Assembly (NCBI GenBank): GCA_964614515.1
Contig: CAZTPJ010000007.1
Location: 1 to 64,000, forward strand
Direction: 5' to 3'
Length of the DNA stretch: 64,000 nucleotides
Origin: CAZTPJ01 sp964614515
GTDB lineage: Bacteria > Planctomycetota > Phycisphaerae > Phycisphaerales > UBA1924
Translations under genes and position numbers: made by a program
Notes under the pieces: model-generated
Database searches by the model: none
Seen by the model: only the letters and a program-made list of their open reading frames with translations
What the model was told of the DNA's origin: nothing
Shown here: piece by piece, positions 18,212 to 29,953 of the stretch
Numbering within the stretch: position 1 is the stretch's first letter
Layout of the letters: each line of letters starts with the position of its first letter

Positions 18212-18898
18212 ATGGGATCGAACCTGCCGAACAATCCGACCGACCGCATCGCGTGGGCCGCCACCCGCGCCCCGGTGTGGGTGGTCCAGGCCGGGTCGAT
18301 CGGGCTGACCGAGGCCCTGGCCGATGAGGTGGCCGCGCTCACGGCCGCCGCGCAGCAAGCCCACGCCGAAGCCCTCGCCGCGCGATCGACAGCGCAGGCG
18401 GCGACGTTCGCCCTGCACAACGCCATCGCGGCGTTGTCCCAGCGCTCGGCCCACGCCATCGCGGCCATCAAGAACTTTGCCGCCCTCGAAGATGATCCCG
18501 AGGTCTACACCCGCGCCCAGATCGAAGCCCCCGCCCCCCGGGGCACGCGCCCGCCCCCCCCGCAGCCGCGACGCCTCGAAGCCACCTTGCACAACGGCGG
18601 CGTGGTGAAACTCACCTGGCGCGGGCGCTTCGGACGCGGGACGTATTTCCAGATCTTCCGCGCCATCAGCGGCAGCGCCATGTCGCTGGTCGCCGCCACC
18701 GCCGCCCGCGAGCACACCGACACCCTCCCGCCCGGGTGCGGGGAGGCTGTCTACAGCGTCCGCGCGGTCCGCGCGAGCCGCCGCGGCGGCCGCGACATCA
18801 CCGGGCCACATTCCATCCAGATCGCCATCATCCCCACCGCCCCCCGCCCCGCCAAGGCCCGCCCGCACCCCCCGCCGAGCCTCGCGGATGCGGCGTAG
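18212..18898 (+). CDS. hypothetical protein: helical N-terminal half plus fibronectin III-like C-terminal half
   Basis: 228 residues, no signal peptide. The N-terminal half is alanine-rich helical (IGLTEALADEVAALTAAAQQAH...) and ends in IKNFAALEDDPEVYTRAQI. A Pro-rich linker follows (APRGTRPPPPQP), then a beta-sandwich-like half, LEATLHNGGVVKLTWRGRF...YFQIFRAI...YSVRAVRASRRG, resembling a fibronectin type III fold. I recall similar two-part proteins from planctomycete genomes, but no function is known to me. The ATG at 18203 or 18212 could be used. The gene lies directly downstream of the 21-bp array. Confidence 0.65.
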   Translation: MGSNLPNNPTDRIAWAATRAPVWVVQAGSIGLTEALADEVAALTAAAQQAHAEALAARSTAQAATFALHNAIAALSQRSAHAIAAIKNFAALEDDPEVYTRAQIEAPAPRGTRPPPPQPRRLEATLHNGGVVKLTWRGRFGRGTYFQIFRAISGSAMSLVAATAAREHTDTLPPGCGEAVYSVRAVRASRRGGRDITGPHSIQIAIIPTAPRPAKARPHPPPSLADAA

Positions 18899-18962
18899 AT
18901 GATGGGCGCTGCGGTGCGCGGTGATGCGTGGGGTGCTGGCAGGCCCAGGCCGCGGATGGACA

Positions 18963-18980
18963 AGCCCGTTGAAACGGGCT
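18963..18980. repeat. short palindrome AGCCCGTTRAAACGGGCT, copy 2
   Basis: Second copy of the element at 7337-7354, with matching ACA flank. Two further small hairpins follow at once: CCACCGCTGAAGCGGTGG and AGGCCGCCGAAGCGGCCT (about 19022-19070). Confidence 0.65.
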
Positions 18981-19110
18981 GGGGTTGGTTCGCGCGGGCA
19001 GGGCGGGGGTGTGGCAGTTGCACCACCGCTGAAGCGGTGGCCTGCGAGCGGGCAAGGCCGCCGAAGCGGCCTGGGCTGGCGGGGGCGCTCTCCGCGTTCG
19101 GGCATCAAGA

Positions 19111-19190
19111 GTTTCACCGCGGAGGTGCGAAGGTCGCGGAGGGGGGAGATGGGGCTGTTCTTCTCGGTGTTCTCGGTGCCTCGGTGGTGA
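19111..19190. repeat. imperfect palindromic repeat (CACCACAGAGACACAGAG type), degraded copy
   Basis: About 80 bases running from TTTCACCGCGGAGGTGCGAAGG through GCTGTTCTTCTCGGTGTTCTC to TCGGTGGTGA. It aligns along its length with the copy at 19259-19337 but has G/C substitutions. The ends are complementary, forming a long imperfect hairpin. Confidence 0.7.
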
Positions 19191-19258
19191 TTCTGATTTC
19201 CCAGGATGGACCGAGGGCACACGGCGACTGCGTGATGTCCCCGTTCAATCTGAAGGAA

Positions 19259-19337
19259 CTTCACCACAGAGACACGGAGGTCACAGAGAGGGGAAAAGGG
19301 GCTGTTCTTCTCTGTGTTCTCTGTGTCTCGGTGGTGA
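19259..19337. repeat. imperfect palindromic repeat (CACCACAGAGACACAGAG type), better-preserved copy
   Basis: Begins TTCACCACAGAGACACGG and ends GTGTCTCGGTGGTGA; the terminal 14 bases pair with one mismatch. I know this intergenic repeat type from many unrelated environmental bacteria. Together with 19111-19190 and the hairpins near 18963 it fills the gap before ileS; 19338-19678 holds only small GC hairpins and no gene. Confidence 0.75.
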
Positions 19338-19678
19338 TTCCGAGTTCCCGGGTCAGTCCCGATGCACCGTGCGCGGCGGCAGGGCCAACTCGAACGATGG
19401 CCATGGCACGCGGCTAGGATGTGCGGATGAGGCTGGACACGCGTCAACTTGTGCAGGTCGCCCTCGCGATCGCCATTCGTCGGCCCCGCGATCGGCGGGG
19501 CGGTCAGCGCAGGCGCGCCTGACCCCAGCCGGTCCCGGGGCCACGGCCACCGACGCATCCCATCCCGTCGGGCGAAGATCGCCAGCCCTCGGGCACACAT
19601 CGCCCGCCTTCGGGCACTCCCCCATACCATCAGCACCCCACGATCCGCCAGCGAAGCGCTGGAGAAGCGAGTCTGTCC

Positions 19679-22936
<3,258 letters not shown>

Positions 22937-22942
22937 GGGGTG

Positions 22943-22967
22943 GACGGATCGCTCTGCGAGCCGTCCG
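22943..22967. repeat. stem-loop with TCT loop (related family)
   Basis: GGACGGATCGC, loop TCT, GCGAGCCGTCC (one mismatch), directly after the ileS stop. Same architecture as 14002-14022 and 23061-23081. Confidence 0.5.
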
Positions 22968-23060
22968 TCCTGTGCTGCTCGCATGTTTCAGGAGCGATGA
23001 ATCCTCGTGCAGCAACGAAGCCTGCGTCAGCCCGTTCGCGGAGCGACCAATCGACCCGAG

Positions 23061-23081
23061 ACCATTCACGGAGTGAATGGT
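23061..23081. repeat. 9-bp stem / 3-base loop palindrome (GGA loop)
   Basis: ACCATTCAC, loop GGA, GTGAATGGT, perfect. It lies 3' of tRNA-Gly on the minus strand and between ileS and the tRNA. The loop is the complement of the TCC loop at 14011-14013, so the two are the same element in opposite orientation with a different stem. Confidence 0.6.
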
Positions 23082-23095
23082 CCACCCTCTGGGAA

Positions 23096-23166
23096 AGCGG
23101 GCGACCGGAATCGAACCGGCATCAGCGGCTTGGAAGGCCGCCGCTCTACCATTGAGCTACGCCCGC
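23096..23166 (-). tRNA. tRNA-Gly (anticodon TCC)
   Basis: 71 nt. The minus strand reads GCGGGCGTAGCTCAATGGTA at the 5' end and GGTTCGATTCC in the T arm. The acceptor stem GCGGGCG pairs with CGCCCGC and the discriminator is T (U). Anticodon loop CTTCCAA gives TCC (23132-23134 on the plus strand). CCA is not encoded. Confidence 0.97.
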
Positions 23167-23386
23167 AGACCCGCAAGTGTATCACGGCCGGGGCGTCTCT
23201 CAAAACCCAATGCGATCCCGGGATTCTGCGTGTCGAAACGCGCTGCGTGATGGGGCAACCGTACCTGATTGTTCACCGAATGTGGAGTTTGTCGCGAAGG
23301 GGGCTTGCATTCCAGGGCAAGAGTCGTTCTACTGTGGAGGCCCTCGTCGTTTTTTGTTTCCTCAACTTTCAGGAGTGGAAGTCCCC

Positions 23387-25744
23387 ATGACATCGAAGAC
23401 TAAGCGGGGAGCCGTCGCGGCGGCTCTGGTTCTCGGAACGTGCGGCCTGGCCGTGTCGGCGTTTGGTGATACAACGCGAAACCTGAAACCCGTGTGGGGT
23501 CCGGATGTGTACGGCGGGTACGCCTCGACGCACATCACGGTGCAGATCCGCGCCGACCAGGTGATGCCTGTCGGCGATGCGGCGCGGTTCGGCAACGAGG
23601 TCATCGACGCGGTGATGACCAAGTGGAACGTGCAGTCGGTGCGACCGACGATTCCGTTCTTCGGCAATCCGGGACTCGCGCGGAAGATCGGCCTTGATCG
23701 GTACTACACGCTTGTGGTTCCGATGGGTACGGACACGCCGACCATGGCCGCCGAGTTCGCCGACCATCGCTGGCTGTTCGACTATGCCGGCATCGACGGC
23801 ATCGGCGGCACGGCCGACACGTTCCCCAACGATCCGTTCTTCAATCTGTGCTACGGGCAGCACAACACGGGCCAGAACGTCCCGGGCTCGGGCGTTGGGA
23901 TTCCGGGCGCGGACATCTCATGCCCCGAGGCGTGGGACATCTGGACGGGCGATGACTCGATCACCGTCGCGGTGATCGACTCGGGTGTGTGGTCGCACGT
24001 CGATCTCCTGGACAACCTGAGGCTGCCCGGATACAACAGCGTCAACGGCAGCACCGACGTGAGCGACACTTGCGATCACGGCACGCACTGCGCCGGGACC
24101 GTGGCGGCGACCGGCAACAACAACATGGGCGTCGCGGGCGTGTCCTGGGCCGCGAAGATTCTTCCGGTCAAGGTCCTCACGGGCTGCGGCGGCACGACGG
24201 GACAGTGCGCGGCGGGCATCGTCTGGGCGACCGACAACGGCGCTCACATCGGCACCATGAGCCTTCAGTATTACACCTTCGACCCCGTCCACCGCGACTC
24301 ATGCTCATACGCCCACCAGAACGGCACGCTGCTCATCGCGGCCACGGGCAACGGCCAGGGACCGGGCACCATCGCGTACCCCGCCAAGTATGACTTCTGC
24401 ATGGGCATCGGCGCGACCACGAACCGCGACGAACGAGCATCGTTCTCCAACAACGGCCCGGAGATCGACGTGAGCGCCCCGGGTCAGGATGTGTACTCGC
24501 TGAGCCAGACGACGGCCTATCGCTACCTTTCCGGCACGTCGATGGCCACGCCGCACGTCGCAGGCCTCGCCGCGCTCATCTGGTCCTATGCCCCGGGCAT
24601 GGTCCATGATGATGTCGAGCGAATCCTCAAGGAAACCGTCGATGACCTCGGCACGCCGGGCTTTGACCCGTTGTTCGGTCACGGCCGGGTGAATGCCTTC
24701 TCCGCCATCCAGCAGGCCGACCCCGGTTTGTCGATCAGCGGTCAGGGTCAGCAGCCGACGCTGCTTCCCCCGGGCGTCGAACATGTGTTCACCGTGCGCA
24801 TCCGCGAGGGCAACGACACGCTCGTGCCCGGCTCGACGAAACTGCACTACCGCTTCGACGGCGGCGCGTATCAGGAAGCCCAACTCGTCAACATCTCCGG
24901 TGAAACGTGGGAAGCCACCGTCCCCGGGCCGTCCTGCGGCACGGATCCGGAGTGGTACGTCTCGGCCGCAGGTCAGACCGGCGGCGTCAAGACGCTGCCG
25001 CGCCTCGCCCCGGCCGTGGTCTGGTCCGCCGATGTCGGCGTGATCGAGGATTTCTCCTCCTTCGCCGAAGGTTTCAACGCCGGTCTGCCGTCCGGATGGT
25101 CGGCCACGGGTCTGTGGAACATCACGACGCAGTGCGGCGGCGCGGCCTCATGCGATGGCGGGTCGTTCGCCTACTACGGCATTCCCGCCGAGTGCAACTA
25201 TCGCACCGGCGCTTCACCCAACTCCGGCACGCTCTCCTCGCCGGTCATTCAGATCCCCACCCTGCCCCACGGCGGCACGATCACCATGACCTACTGCTCA
25301 CGCAAGAACGCCGAAGTGTCCAACACGTTCGACCGCGCGTGGGTCACGTTCAACGGCGTGGAAGTCGACGTGGTTCCCAACTCCACACCCGTCTCCACCT
25401 GGAACAACCGTCAGATCGACCTCTCCGCGTTCGCGGGGCAGTCCGGACGGCTCGAGTTCCACTTCGACACCGTGGATGCCAACCGCAATCTCACCCTCGG
25501 GTGGCAGATCGACGGCGTCAACATCCAGAAATACGCGGCGTATTGCGTCGACGCCTGCTATGCCGACTGCGACAACAGCACCGGCCCGGGCGTCCTCGAC
25601 ATCTTCGACTTCCTGTGCTTCGGGAACTCGTTCGATCAGGGCAATCCGTACGCGTGCGACTGTGACACGACCACGGGCCTGGGCGTCTGCGATGTGTTCG
25701 ACTTCCTGTGCTTCGGCAACGCCTTCAACGCGGGCTGCCCATAA
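23387..25744 (+). CDS. secreted subtilisin-like serine protease (S8) with GC-type dockerin tail
   Basis: 785 residues. Signal peptide at 1-26 (ending VSAFG). Catalytic triad: Asp198 in AVIDSGVW, His231 in HGTHCAGTVA, Ser385 in SGTSMATPHVAG; the oxyanion Asn is in AATGNGQGPG. A beta-rich region (about 450-720) follows with a jelly-roll-like ending, then the paired module CYADCDNSTGPGVLDIFDFL / CDTTTGLGVCDVFDFL. The start at 23387 has AGGAG 11 bases upstream; the frame is open further 5' across the tRNA spacer. It probably degrades extracellular protein while held at the surface. A strong terminator follows. Confidence 0.93.
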   Translation: MTSKTKRGAVAAALVLGTCGLAVSAFGDTTRNLKPVWGPDVYGGYASTHITVQIRADQVMPVGDAARFGNEVIDAVMTKWNVQSVRPTIPFFGNPGLARKIGLDRYYTLVVPMGTDTPTMAAEFADHRWLFDYAGIDGIGGTADTFPNDPFFNLCYGQHNTGQNVPGSGVGIPGADISCPEAWDIWTGDDSITVAVIDSGVWSHVDLLDNLRLPGYNSVNGSTDVSDTCDHGTHCAGTVAATGNNNMGVAGVSWAAKILPVKVLTGCGGTTGQCAAGIVWATDNGAHIGTMSLQYYTFDPVHRDSCSYAHQNGTLLIAATGNGQGPGTIAYPAKYDFCMGIGATTNRDERASFSNNGPEIDVSAPGQDVYSLSQTTAYRYLSGTSMATPHVAGLAALIWSYAPGMVHDDVERILKETVDDLGTPGFDPLFGHGRVNAFSAIQQADPGLSISGQGQQPTLLPPGVEHVFTVRIREGNDTLVPGSTKLHYRFDGGAYQEAQLVNISGETWEATVPGPSCGTDPEWYVSAAGQTGGVKTLPRLAPAVVWSADVGVIEDFSSFAEGFNAGLPSGWSATGLWNITTQCGGAASCDGGSFAYYGIPAECNYRTGASPNSGTLSSPVIQIPTLPHGGTITMTYCSRKNAEVSNTFDRAWVTFNGVEVDVVPNSTPVSTWNNRQIDLSAFAGQSGRLEFHFDTVDANRNLTLGWQIDGVNIQKYAAYCVDACYADCDNSTGPGVLDIFDFLCFGNSFDQGNPYACDCDTTTGLGVCDVFDFLCFGNAFNAGCP

Positions 25745-25786
25745 ACGGCCGTTGACTCGGCATTGACCGACAACGCATGAAACATC

Positions 25787-25817
25787 AACGCCCGGGACGC
25801 AGGTCCCGGGCGTTTTT
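25787..25817 (+). terminator. rho-independent terminator of subtilase gene
   Basis: AACGCCCGGGAC, loop GCAG, GTCCCGGGCGTT: a perfect 12-bp stem running into TTTTT, 43 bases after the protease stop. Confidence 0.9.
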
Positions 25818-25929
25818 CGTTTCATCACGTCGCGATGGGTCGTCAGAACCAACGCGAGGCTACAGCGTCACCTGGCGATTCAGGCGGTCGAGAGACGTGT
25901 GCATGGCGTCGGCCGCGAGGCGTCGCGGG

Positions 25930-26199
25930 TCAGTGCGGAATCGGCTCGCGCGTCATCCGGCTGGGTCGATCCCAATACGCGGCGCGCCCGAGATCCTGCC
26001 AGAACATGCGCCAGTTCGAGTTGAACGTCAGGGCCGTCTGGTTGCTGACATCCACCGGCCGCTGATAGAGCGTCGTGAGTTCAGGCGTGGGGTTGTTGCG
26101 GATCATCTGATCGCGCGAGGCGACATTGAAGCTGCACCCGCCAAGGGCGGCGGCCGACAGCATCAGGACGAGAGAGAGACAGCGGGTGCGCTGGGTCAT
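25930..26199 (-). CDS. small lipoprotein
   Basis: 89 residues. Signal peptide MTQRTRCLSLVLMLSAAALGGC with lipobox LGGC (Cys22), so it is lipidated at the membrane. The mature part contains RDQMIRNNPTPELTTLYQRP and TFNSNWRMFWQDLGRAAYWDRPS. I recognise no family. AAGGAG lies 8 bases upstream of the ATG. The convergent subtilase terminator separates it from its left neighbour. Confidence 0.75.
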   Translation of the reverse strand: MTQRTRCLSLVLMLSAAALGGCSFNVASRDQMIRNNPTPELTTLYQRPVDVSNQTALTFNSNWRMFWQDLGRAAYWDRPSRMTREPIPH

Positions 26200-26359
26200 C
26201 GTGAGGCTCCTTCTGGCGGCATGTTGTAACCGGTCCGACGCGCGGCGTCAACCTGGCTGACCAAACTATTCGCCCGAATGTCGCCCCGGTTCCCGGAAAC
26301 GACAGCCCTACGGCCATGTCAGAGCCTTCGTACCACAGGGAAACGCTCGATTTGAACGA

Positions 26360-26563
26360 TCAATCGCGACTATGCACGGCCACACTGGGGCCACGGACGT
26401 TCGACTTCAGACTCGTCCAAGACTCGCCGGAGCCGCCTTTGGCCTCATGGACGGCCGACCGTGAGAGTCTGAACTCATCCCGAGGCGTCCAACCGCACCC
26501 GCCGACGCCGGCAACCACGGCCAACGCCAACGCCACGCATGCAACCCGCGTTCGACCTGTCAA
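26360..26563 (-). CDS. possible small lipoprotein with TTG start
   Basis: 67 residues. TTG at 26563 has a good AAGGAG 6 bases upstream. The product starts MTGRTRVACVALALAVVAGVGGCGW: a signal-like helix and a weak lipobox (VGGC), then a short charged tail ending ...VAVHSRD. No homology recognised. The ribosome binding site and lipoprotein-like start argue for a real gene; its short length and the lack of a conserved mature part argue against. Confidence 0.45.
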   Translation of the reverse strand: MTGRTRVACVALALAVVAGVGGCGWTPRDEFRLSRSAVHEAKGGSGESWTSLKSNVRGPSVAVHSRD

Positions 26564-26907
26564 TCAGAACTCCTTCACCCTCCGCAGGCCCTGCGGCCCA
26601 CCAAGGGGATATCGGCCACCTCAACGGCACGCTGGCCGTCTGGAAGAGGTTTGCACGTTTCGCGTCGCGATTTGGAACAATGGATCGGGATGAGCGGGTC
26701 GTGTGGCCCGCCTGACCCTCGATATCCCTGGCCGATCGCCCGGCGCGTTCGCCTCATATTGGACGCCCGAACGTCACTCCGCGCGCTGCGGGTTTGACCA
26801 TTCGTCGGGCATCTCTACCATGCCATTCGCGAATTCGGAGCGTGCGGATCCCGGGACGCGCGCGGCCGTGCCTCGGTCTCATGGTCCACCCGGTGGAAAG
26901 TGCCTGC
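26564..26907. other. intergenic region, no gene seen
   Basis: About 340 bases between divergent genes. It has a lower-GC patch near 26650-26700 (cacgtttcgcgtcgcgatttggaac) that could hold a promoter. No repeat, RNA or reading frame with coding character was found. Confidence 0.35.
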
Positions 26908-27771
26908 ATGTCGCGTCTTGGTTTCAGCACGATCGCCTGCCCGCGGTGGACTCTTGAGCGCATCGCGGAGATGGCCGCACGGTGGCAGTATCACGGCGTC
27001 GAACTGCGAACGTTCGGGTATGGCTCGACGGAGATCGCGTGTGATCCCGCGCTGACCGCGACGGTGAAGACGCGACGAACATTTGCCGACGCGGGCGTTG
27101 AGATCGCCTCGCTGGCGACGTCGCTTCAGTTCGATCAGCCGGTGAGGCCGCGCATCATCGGGCGCGTCATCGGAGATCAGGAGCGTCCGGTGCGCGAGGC
27201 CAAGCGTTTGATCGATCTGGCGGCACAACTGGAGTGCCCCGTGCTTCGCGTGTTCGCTTTTGAAGCGCAAGCGGGTGAGCCGCGATCCGCGGCCGTGACG
27301 CGCATCGAAGAGAAACTCGGCAAGGCGCTGGATCATGCGCATCGCACGGGCGTGCGGCTGGCGATTGAAAACGGCGGCTCCTGGACGACGGCCGCGGGCA
27401 TCGGCGAGATCGTGCGAAAGATCGGCAGTCCCTTGCTCGGCGTGTCGTATTCGATGGCGGTGGCGCATCAGGCGGGTGAGGATGTCGTGGCCGGGGCCTT
27501 GGGACTTGGTGATTCGATGCTGCTTGCGCGGATCAAGGACCTGTCGTCGGGCACGCCGGCGCCGATCGGGCGCGGCGAACTGCCGTGTCAGCGTTTCGCG
27601 GCCGCGCTCGCCTCGCTCCCGAAGACGTGGCTGATCGTCGAGTGGGATCGGCTGTGGATTCCTGAGATTGCGTCGGCGGAGGATGTCCTTCCCGACGCGG
27701 CCAGGACGATCGCGAAGTGGCAAGGCGATGCGCCAGCGCGACCGCGTGCGGACGCGCAACTGACGGCGTGA
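26908..27771 (+). CDS. sugar phosphate isomerase/epimerase-like TIM-barrel protein
   Basis: 287 residues. Pattern of an AP-endonuclease-2-like/xylose isomerase-like TIM barrel: MSRLGFSTIACPRWTLERIAEMAARWQYHGVEL at the N-terminus, LECPVLRVFAF, RLAIENGGSW (with the metal-ligand Glu of strand 5) and WLIVEWDR at the C-terminus. The substrate is not known. ATG at 26908 chosen as the first start before conserved sequence; the frame is open upstream. It precedes queG by about 40 bases and may be cotranscribed with it. Confidence 0.8.
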   Translation: MSRLGFSTIACPRWTLERIAEMAARWQYHGVELRTFGYGSTEIACDPALTATVKTRRTFADAGVEIASLATSLQFDQPVRPRIIGRVIGDQERPVREAKRLIDLAAQLECPVLRVFAFEAQAGEPRSAAVTRIEEKLGKALDHAHRTGVRLAIENGGSWTTAAGIGEIVRKIGSPLLGVSYSMAVAHQAGEDVVAGALGLGDSMLLARIKDLSSGTPAPIGRGELPCQRFAAALASLPKTWLIVEWDRLWIPEIASAEDVLPDAARTIAKWQGDAPARPRADAQLTA

Positions 27772-27810
27772 GACGTTGATCGCGCGCGGTGCGCGGGGGA
27801 AGTTCGCATC

Positions 27811-28878
27811 ATGTCTCGCGAAACCCTCGGCCGGCGTGTCATCGAGTCATGTACGAGGCTTGGGTTTTCGGCGGCGGGGATCGCAACCGCCGAGCCGTCG
27901 CGTTATGCGCGTGAACTTCGCGAGTGGCTCGCGGCCGGGCGACTTGGGTCGATGGCCTGGCTTGCGCGGCACGTCGATGTTCGGCTGGATGTTTCGCAGT
28001 TCCTCCCCGGGGCGCGAGCGGTCGTGATGGTCGTGGACAACTATGCCGCGCCCGGCGATGATGCAGGCGAACCCGCCAGCGCCCATCGCCACGGACGCAT
28101 CGCGCGCTATGCCCGCGGGCGCGACTATCACCGCGTCATCAAGCGACGCCTGCACCTGCTCGCCGATGAACTTCGCGGCGAACACGCCGATGCGCAGTTT
28201 CGCGCGTTTGTGGACACGGCCCCCGTCCACGAACGCGAACTGGCCCAGCGCGCGGGACTCGGCTGGATCGGAAAGCACACGCTGCTGCTGCACCCGACAC
28301 GCGGCAGTTACATGCTCATCGGGGGTCTCGCCACCACGCTCGACATCGCCGCCCCGGCCGAGCAGCGGACGATCACCGACCACTGCGGCACATGCACGCG
28401 GTGCATCGACGCGTGTCCGACGCAGGCCATTTCGCCGTACTCCGTCGACGCCACGAAGTGCGTTTCATACCTCACGATCGAACGGCGCGAGGCGGTTGAC
28501 CCGGCGTTCTTTCCCGCGATGGGCGATTGGATCTTCGGATGTGACATCTGCCAGGATGTCTGCCCGCACAACGCGAGAGCCAGGGACGCCGTACACATTC
28601 CCGATGAGTACGCGCCGCGGCGAACGGGGTTTGATCTAATTGAAGTTCTTAGGTGGCACGAGGAGGATCGCCGCGCGGCGTTCACCGGCGCATCGTTGAA
28701 GCGGGCCACGCTCGCGATGATGAAGCGAAACGCGATCATCGCCGCGGGCAACGCCCTCGCGCGGACGCACGATGAAGCGCTGGTCCGGCGAATCCGTGAG
28801 ATCGCGGATGACGAAGCGGAGCCGGCGATGGTGCGGGAGACGGCCACGGCCGTGCTGCGGGCGATCACGCCACGTTGA
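27811..28878 (+). CDS. queG: epoxyqueuosine reductase
   Basis: 355 residues. Reduces epoxyqueuosine to queuosine in the anticodon wobble position of tRNAs using cobalamin and two [4Fe-4S] clusters. The N-terminal half has the family stretch YHRVIKRRLHLLADEL, FVDTAPVHERELAQRAGLGW and GWIGKHTLLLHP. The iron-sulfur cysteines are in CGTCTRCIDACP and GCDICQDVCPHN. The C-terminus carries HEAT-like helices, present in longer QueG proteins. Starts 40 bases after the isomerase-like gene. Confidence 0.95.
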   Translation: MSRETLGRRVIESCTRLGFSAAGIATAEPSRYARELREWLAAGRLGSMAWLARHVDVRLDVSQFLPGARAVVMVVDNYAAPGDDAGEPASAHRHGRIARYARGRDYHRVIKRRLHLLADELRGEHADAQFRAFVDTAPVHERELAQRAGLGWIGKHTLLLHPTRGSYMLIGGLATTLDIAAPAEQRTITDHCGTCTRCIDACPTQAISPYSVDATKCVSYLTIERREAVDPAFFPAMGDWIFGCDICQDVCPHNARARDAVHIPDEYAPRRTGFDLIEVLRWHEEDRRAAFTGASLKRATLAMMKRNAIIAAGNALARTHDEALVRRIREIADDEAEPAMVRETATAVLRAITPR

Positions 28879-28979
28879 TGACTCATCGCGCCATGCATGC
28901 GTCGGGTGGCCAGGTCAACCGCAGGATGGCTCACCCCATCGGCGCTTGGATGAGTCATCGCGCATCGGTCACGCAAGGG

Positions 28980-29094
28980 AGGCGGGCGGGACGCCCGCCC
29001 CACCGGATCCAAAGACGGAGGCGGGCGAGACGCCCGCCCCACCGGATCCAACAGGAGGCGGGCGGGACGCCCACCCCACCGGATACAGCAGACC
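28980..29094. repeat. three tandem copies of a GGCGGGCGRGACGCCCGCC palindromic unit
   Basis: Units begin at 28980, 29019 and 29056 (37-39 bp period). Each reads GAGGCGGGCG, GGACG or AGACG, CCCGCCCCACCGGATCCA. Each unit is itself a hairpin. Same general design as the 40-bp repeat at 47976. The array lies between queG and the ABC ATPase gene. Confidence 0.8.
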
Positions 29095-29164
29095 TCGCGC
29101 AGCGTATCCTCTGACGATTCGGCGGCAGGGGCGTCTTGCCTGCGCCAGACTTGATGGATCCATC

Positions 29165-29941
29165 ATGGCACTTTCGGCGGAGTCCATCTCCTTTCGCTAC
29201 GCGCCATCACGGGCGTTGGTGTTGTCAGAACTTTCGACGAATTTTCGGCCCGGCCGTATCACCGTCATCGCCGGTCCCAACGGCGCGGGCAAGTCCACGC
29301 TGGTGCGTCTTCTCGCGGGCGTGCGTGAACCGACGAGCGGGCGGGTTTTGCTTGATGATCGGCCTGTGCGTGCGATGCCGGCGCGCGAGCGGGCCGGGCG
29401 GCTCGCGTATGTCGCGCAGCGGAGCGACACGGTTTTCGCGTTCACAGCGCGGCAGGTCGTCGCCATGGGGCGCTATGCCGTGGGGCCGTCGCCCAGTGCT
29501 GTTGAGGCCAGCCTCACGGCGATGCGCGCGGAGTCCCTCGCCAACGAACCACTGGGCGCGCTGAGCGTGGGGCAACAACAACGCGTCGCGCTGGCCCGAG
29601 CGATGGCGCAACTGGAATCCGCCCCGCCCGAAGGCGCATGGCTGCTCGCCGATGAGCCACTTTCCGCCATGGATCCATCGCACGCGCTGCAGACCATCGC
29701 CGCCCTGCGCGAGCGTGCGGCCGGGGGCATGGGCATCATCCTCGTCCTGCATGATCTGACGTTTGCCCTGCGATTCGCCGATGATGTGGTGTTGGTGTCG
29801 CCCGAGGGGCGAGTCGCCGCGCAGGGTCCGGCGAGCGATGTCCTGCGACATGATGTGCTCGCCCCGTGCTTCGGGGTGGCGTTTGAACGGGCGGCCGGAC
29901 CGACCACGGCCGCGATCGTGCCCATCGCGCCCGCGCCCTAG
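29165..29941 (+). CDS. ABC transporter ATP-binding protein (heme/siderophore/cobalamin type)
   Basis: 258 residues. Walker A GPNGAGKST, Q-loop YVAQRSD, signature LSVGQQQRVALARAMAQ (normally LSGGxxQ), Walker B WLLADEPLSAMD and switch His in VLHDLTFALRFADDV. The FecE/HmuV-like layout, with RAGRLAYVAQ, suggests an iron-compound or vitamin B12 importer. No permease or binding protein is adjacent, so the partner must be elsewhere. ATG at 29165; an upstream in-frame extension would run through the palindromic repeats. Confidence 0.88.
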   Translation: MALSAESISFRYAPSRALVLSELSTNFRPGRITVIAGPNGAGKSTLVRLLAGVREPTSGRVLLDDRPVRAMPARERAGRLAYVAQRSDTVFAFTARQVVAMGRYAVGPSPSAVEASLTAMRAESLANEPLGALSVGQQQRVALARAMAQLESAPPEGAWLLADEPLSAMDPSHALQTIAALRERAAGGMGIILVLHDLTFALRFADDVVLVSPEGRVAAQGPASDVLRHDVLAPCFGVAFERAAGPTTAAIVPIAPAP

Positions 29942-29953
29942 GATCACGCACGC

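Noticed and set aside
17915..19636. 573-codon minus-strand open frame across array, FnIII-like gene and repeats
   Set aside because: Its translation contains the CACCACAGAG repeats read as HHRDTENTEKNSP and similar, a known artefact of intergenic repeats.
19440..19678. T-box leader or other riboswitch before ileS
   Set aside because: No T-box sequence or specifier stem is recognisable; only short GC hairpins.
23177..23386. N-terminal extension of the subtilase
   Set aside because: The extension starts beside the tRNA gene and has no signal peptide; the signal peptide and ribosome binding site fit the ATG at 23387.
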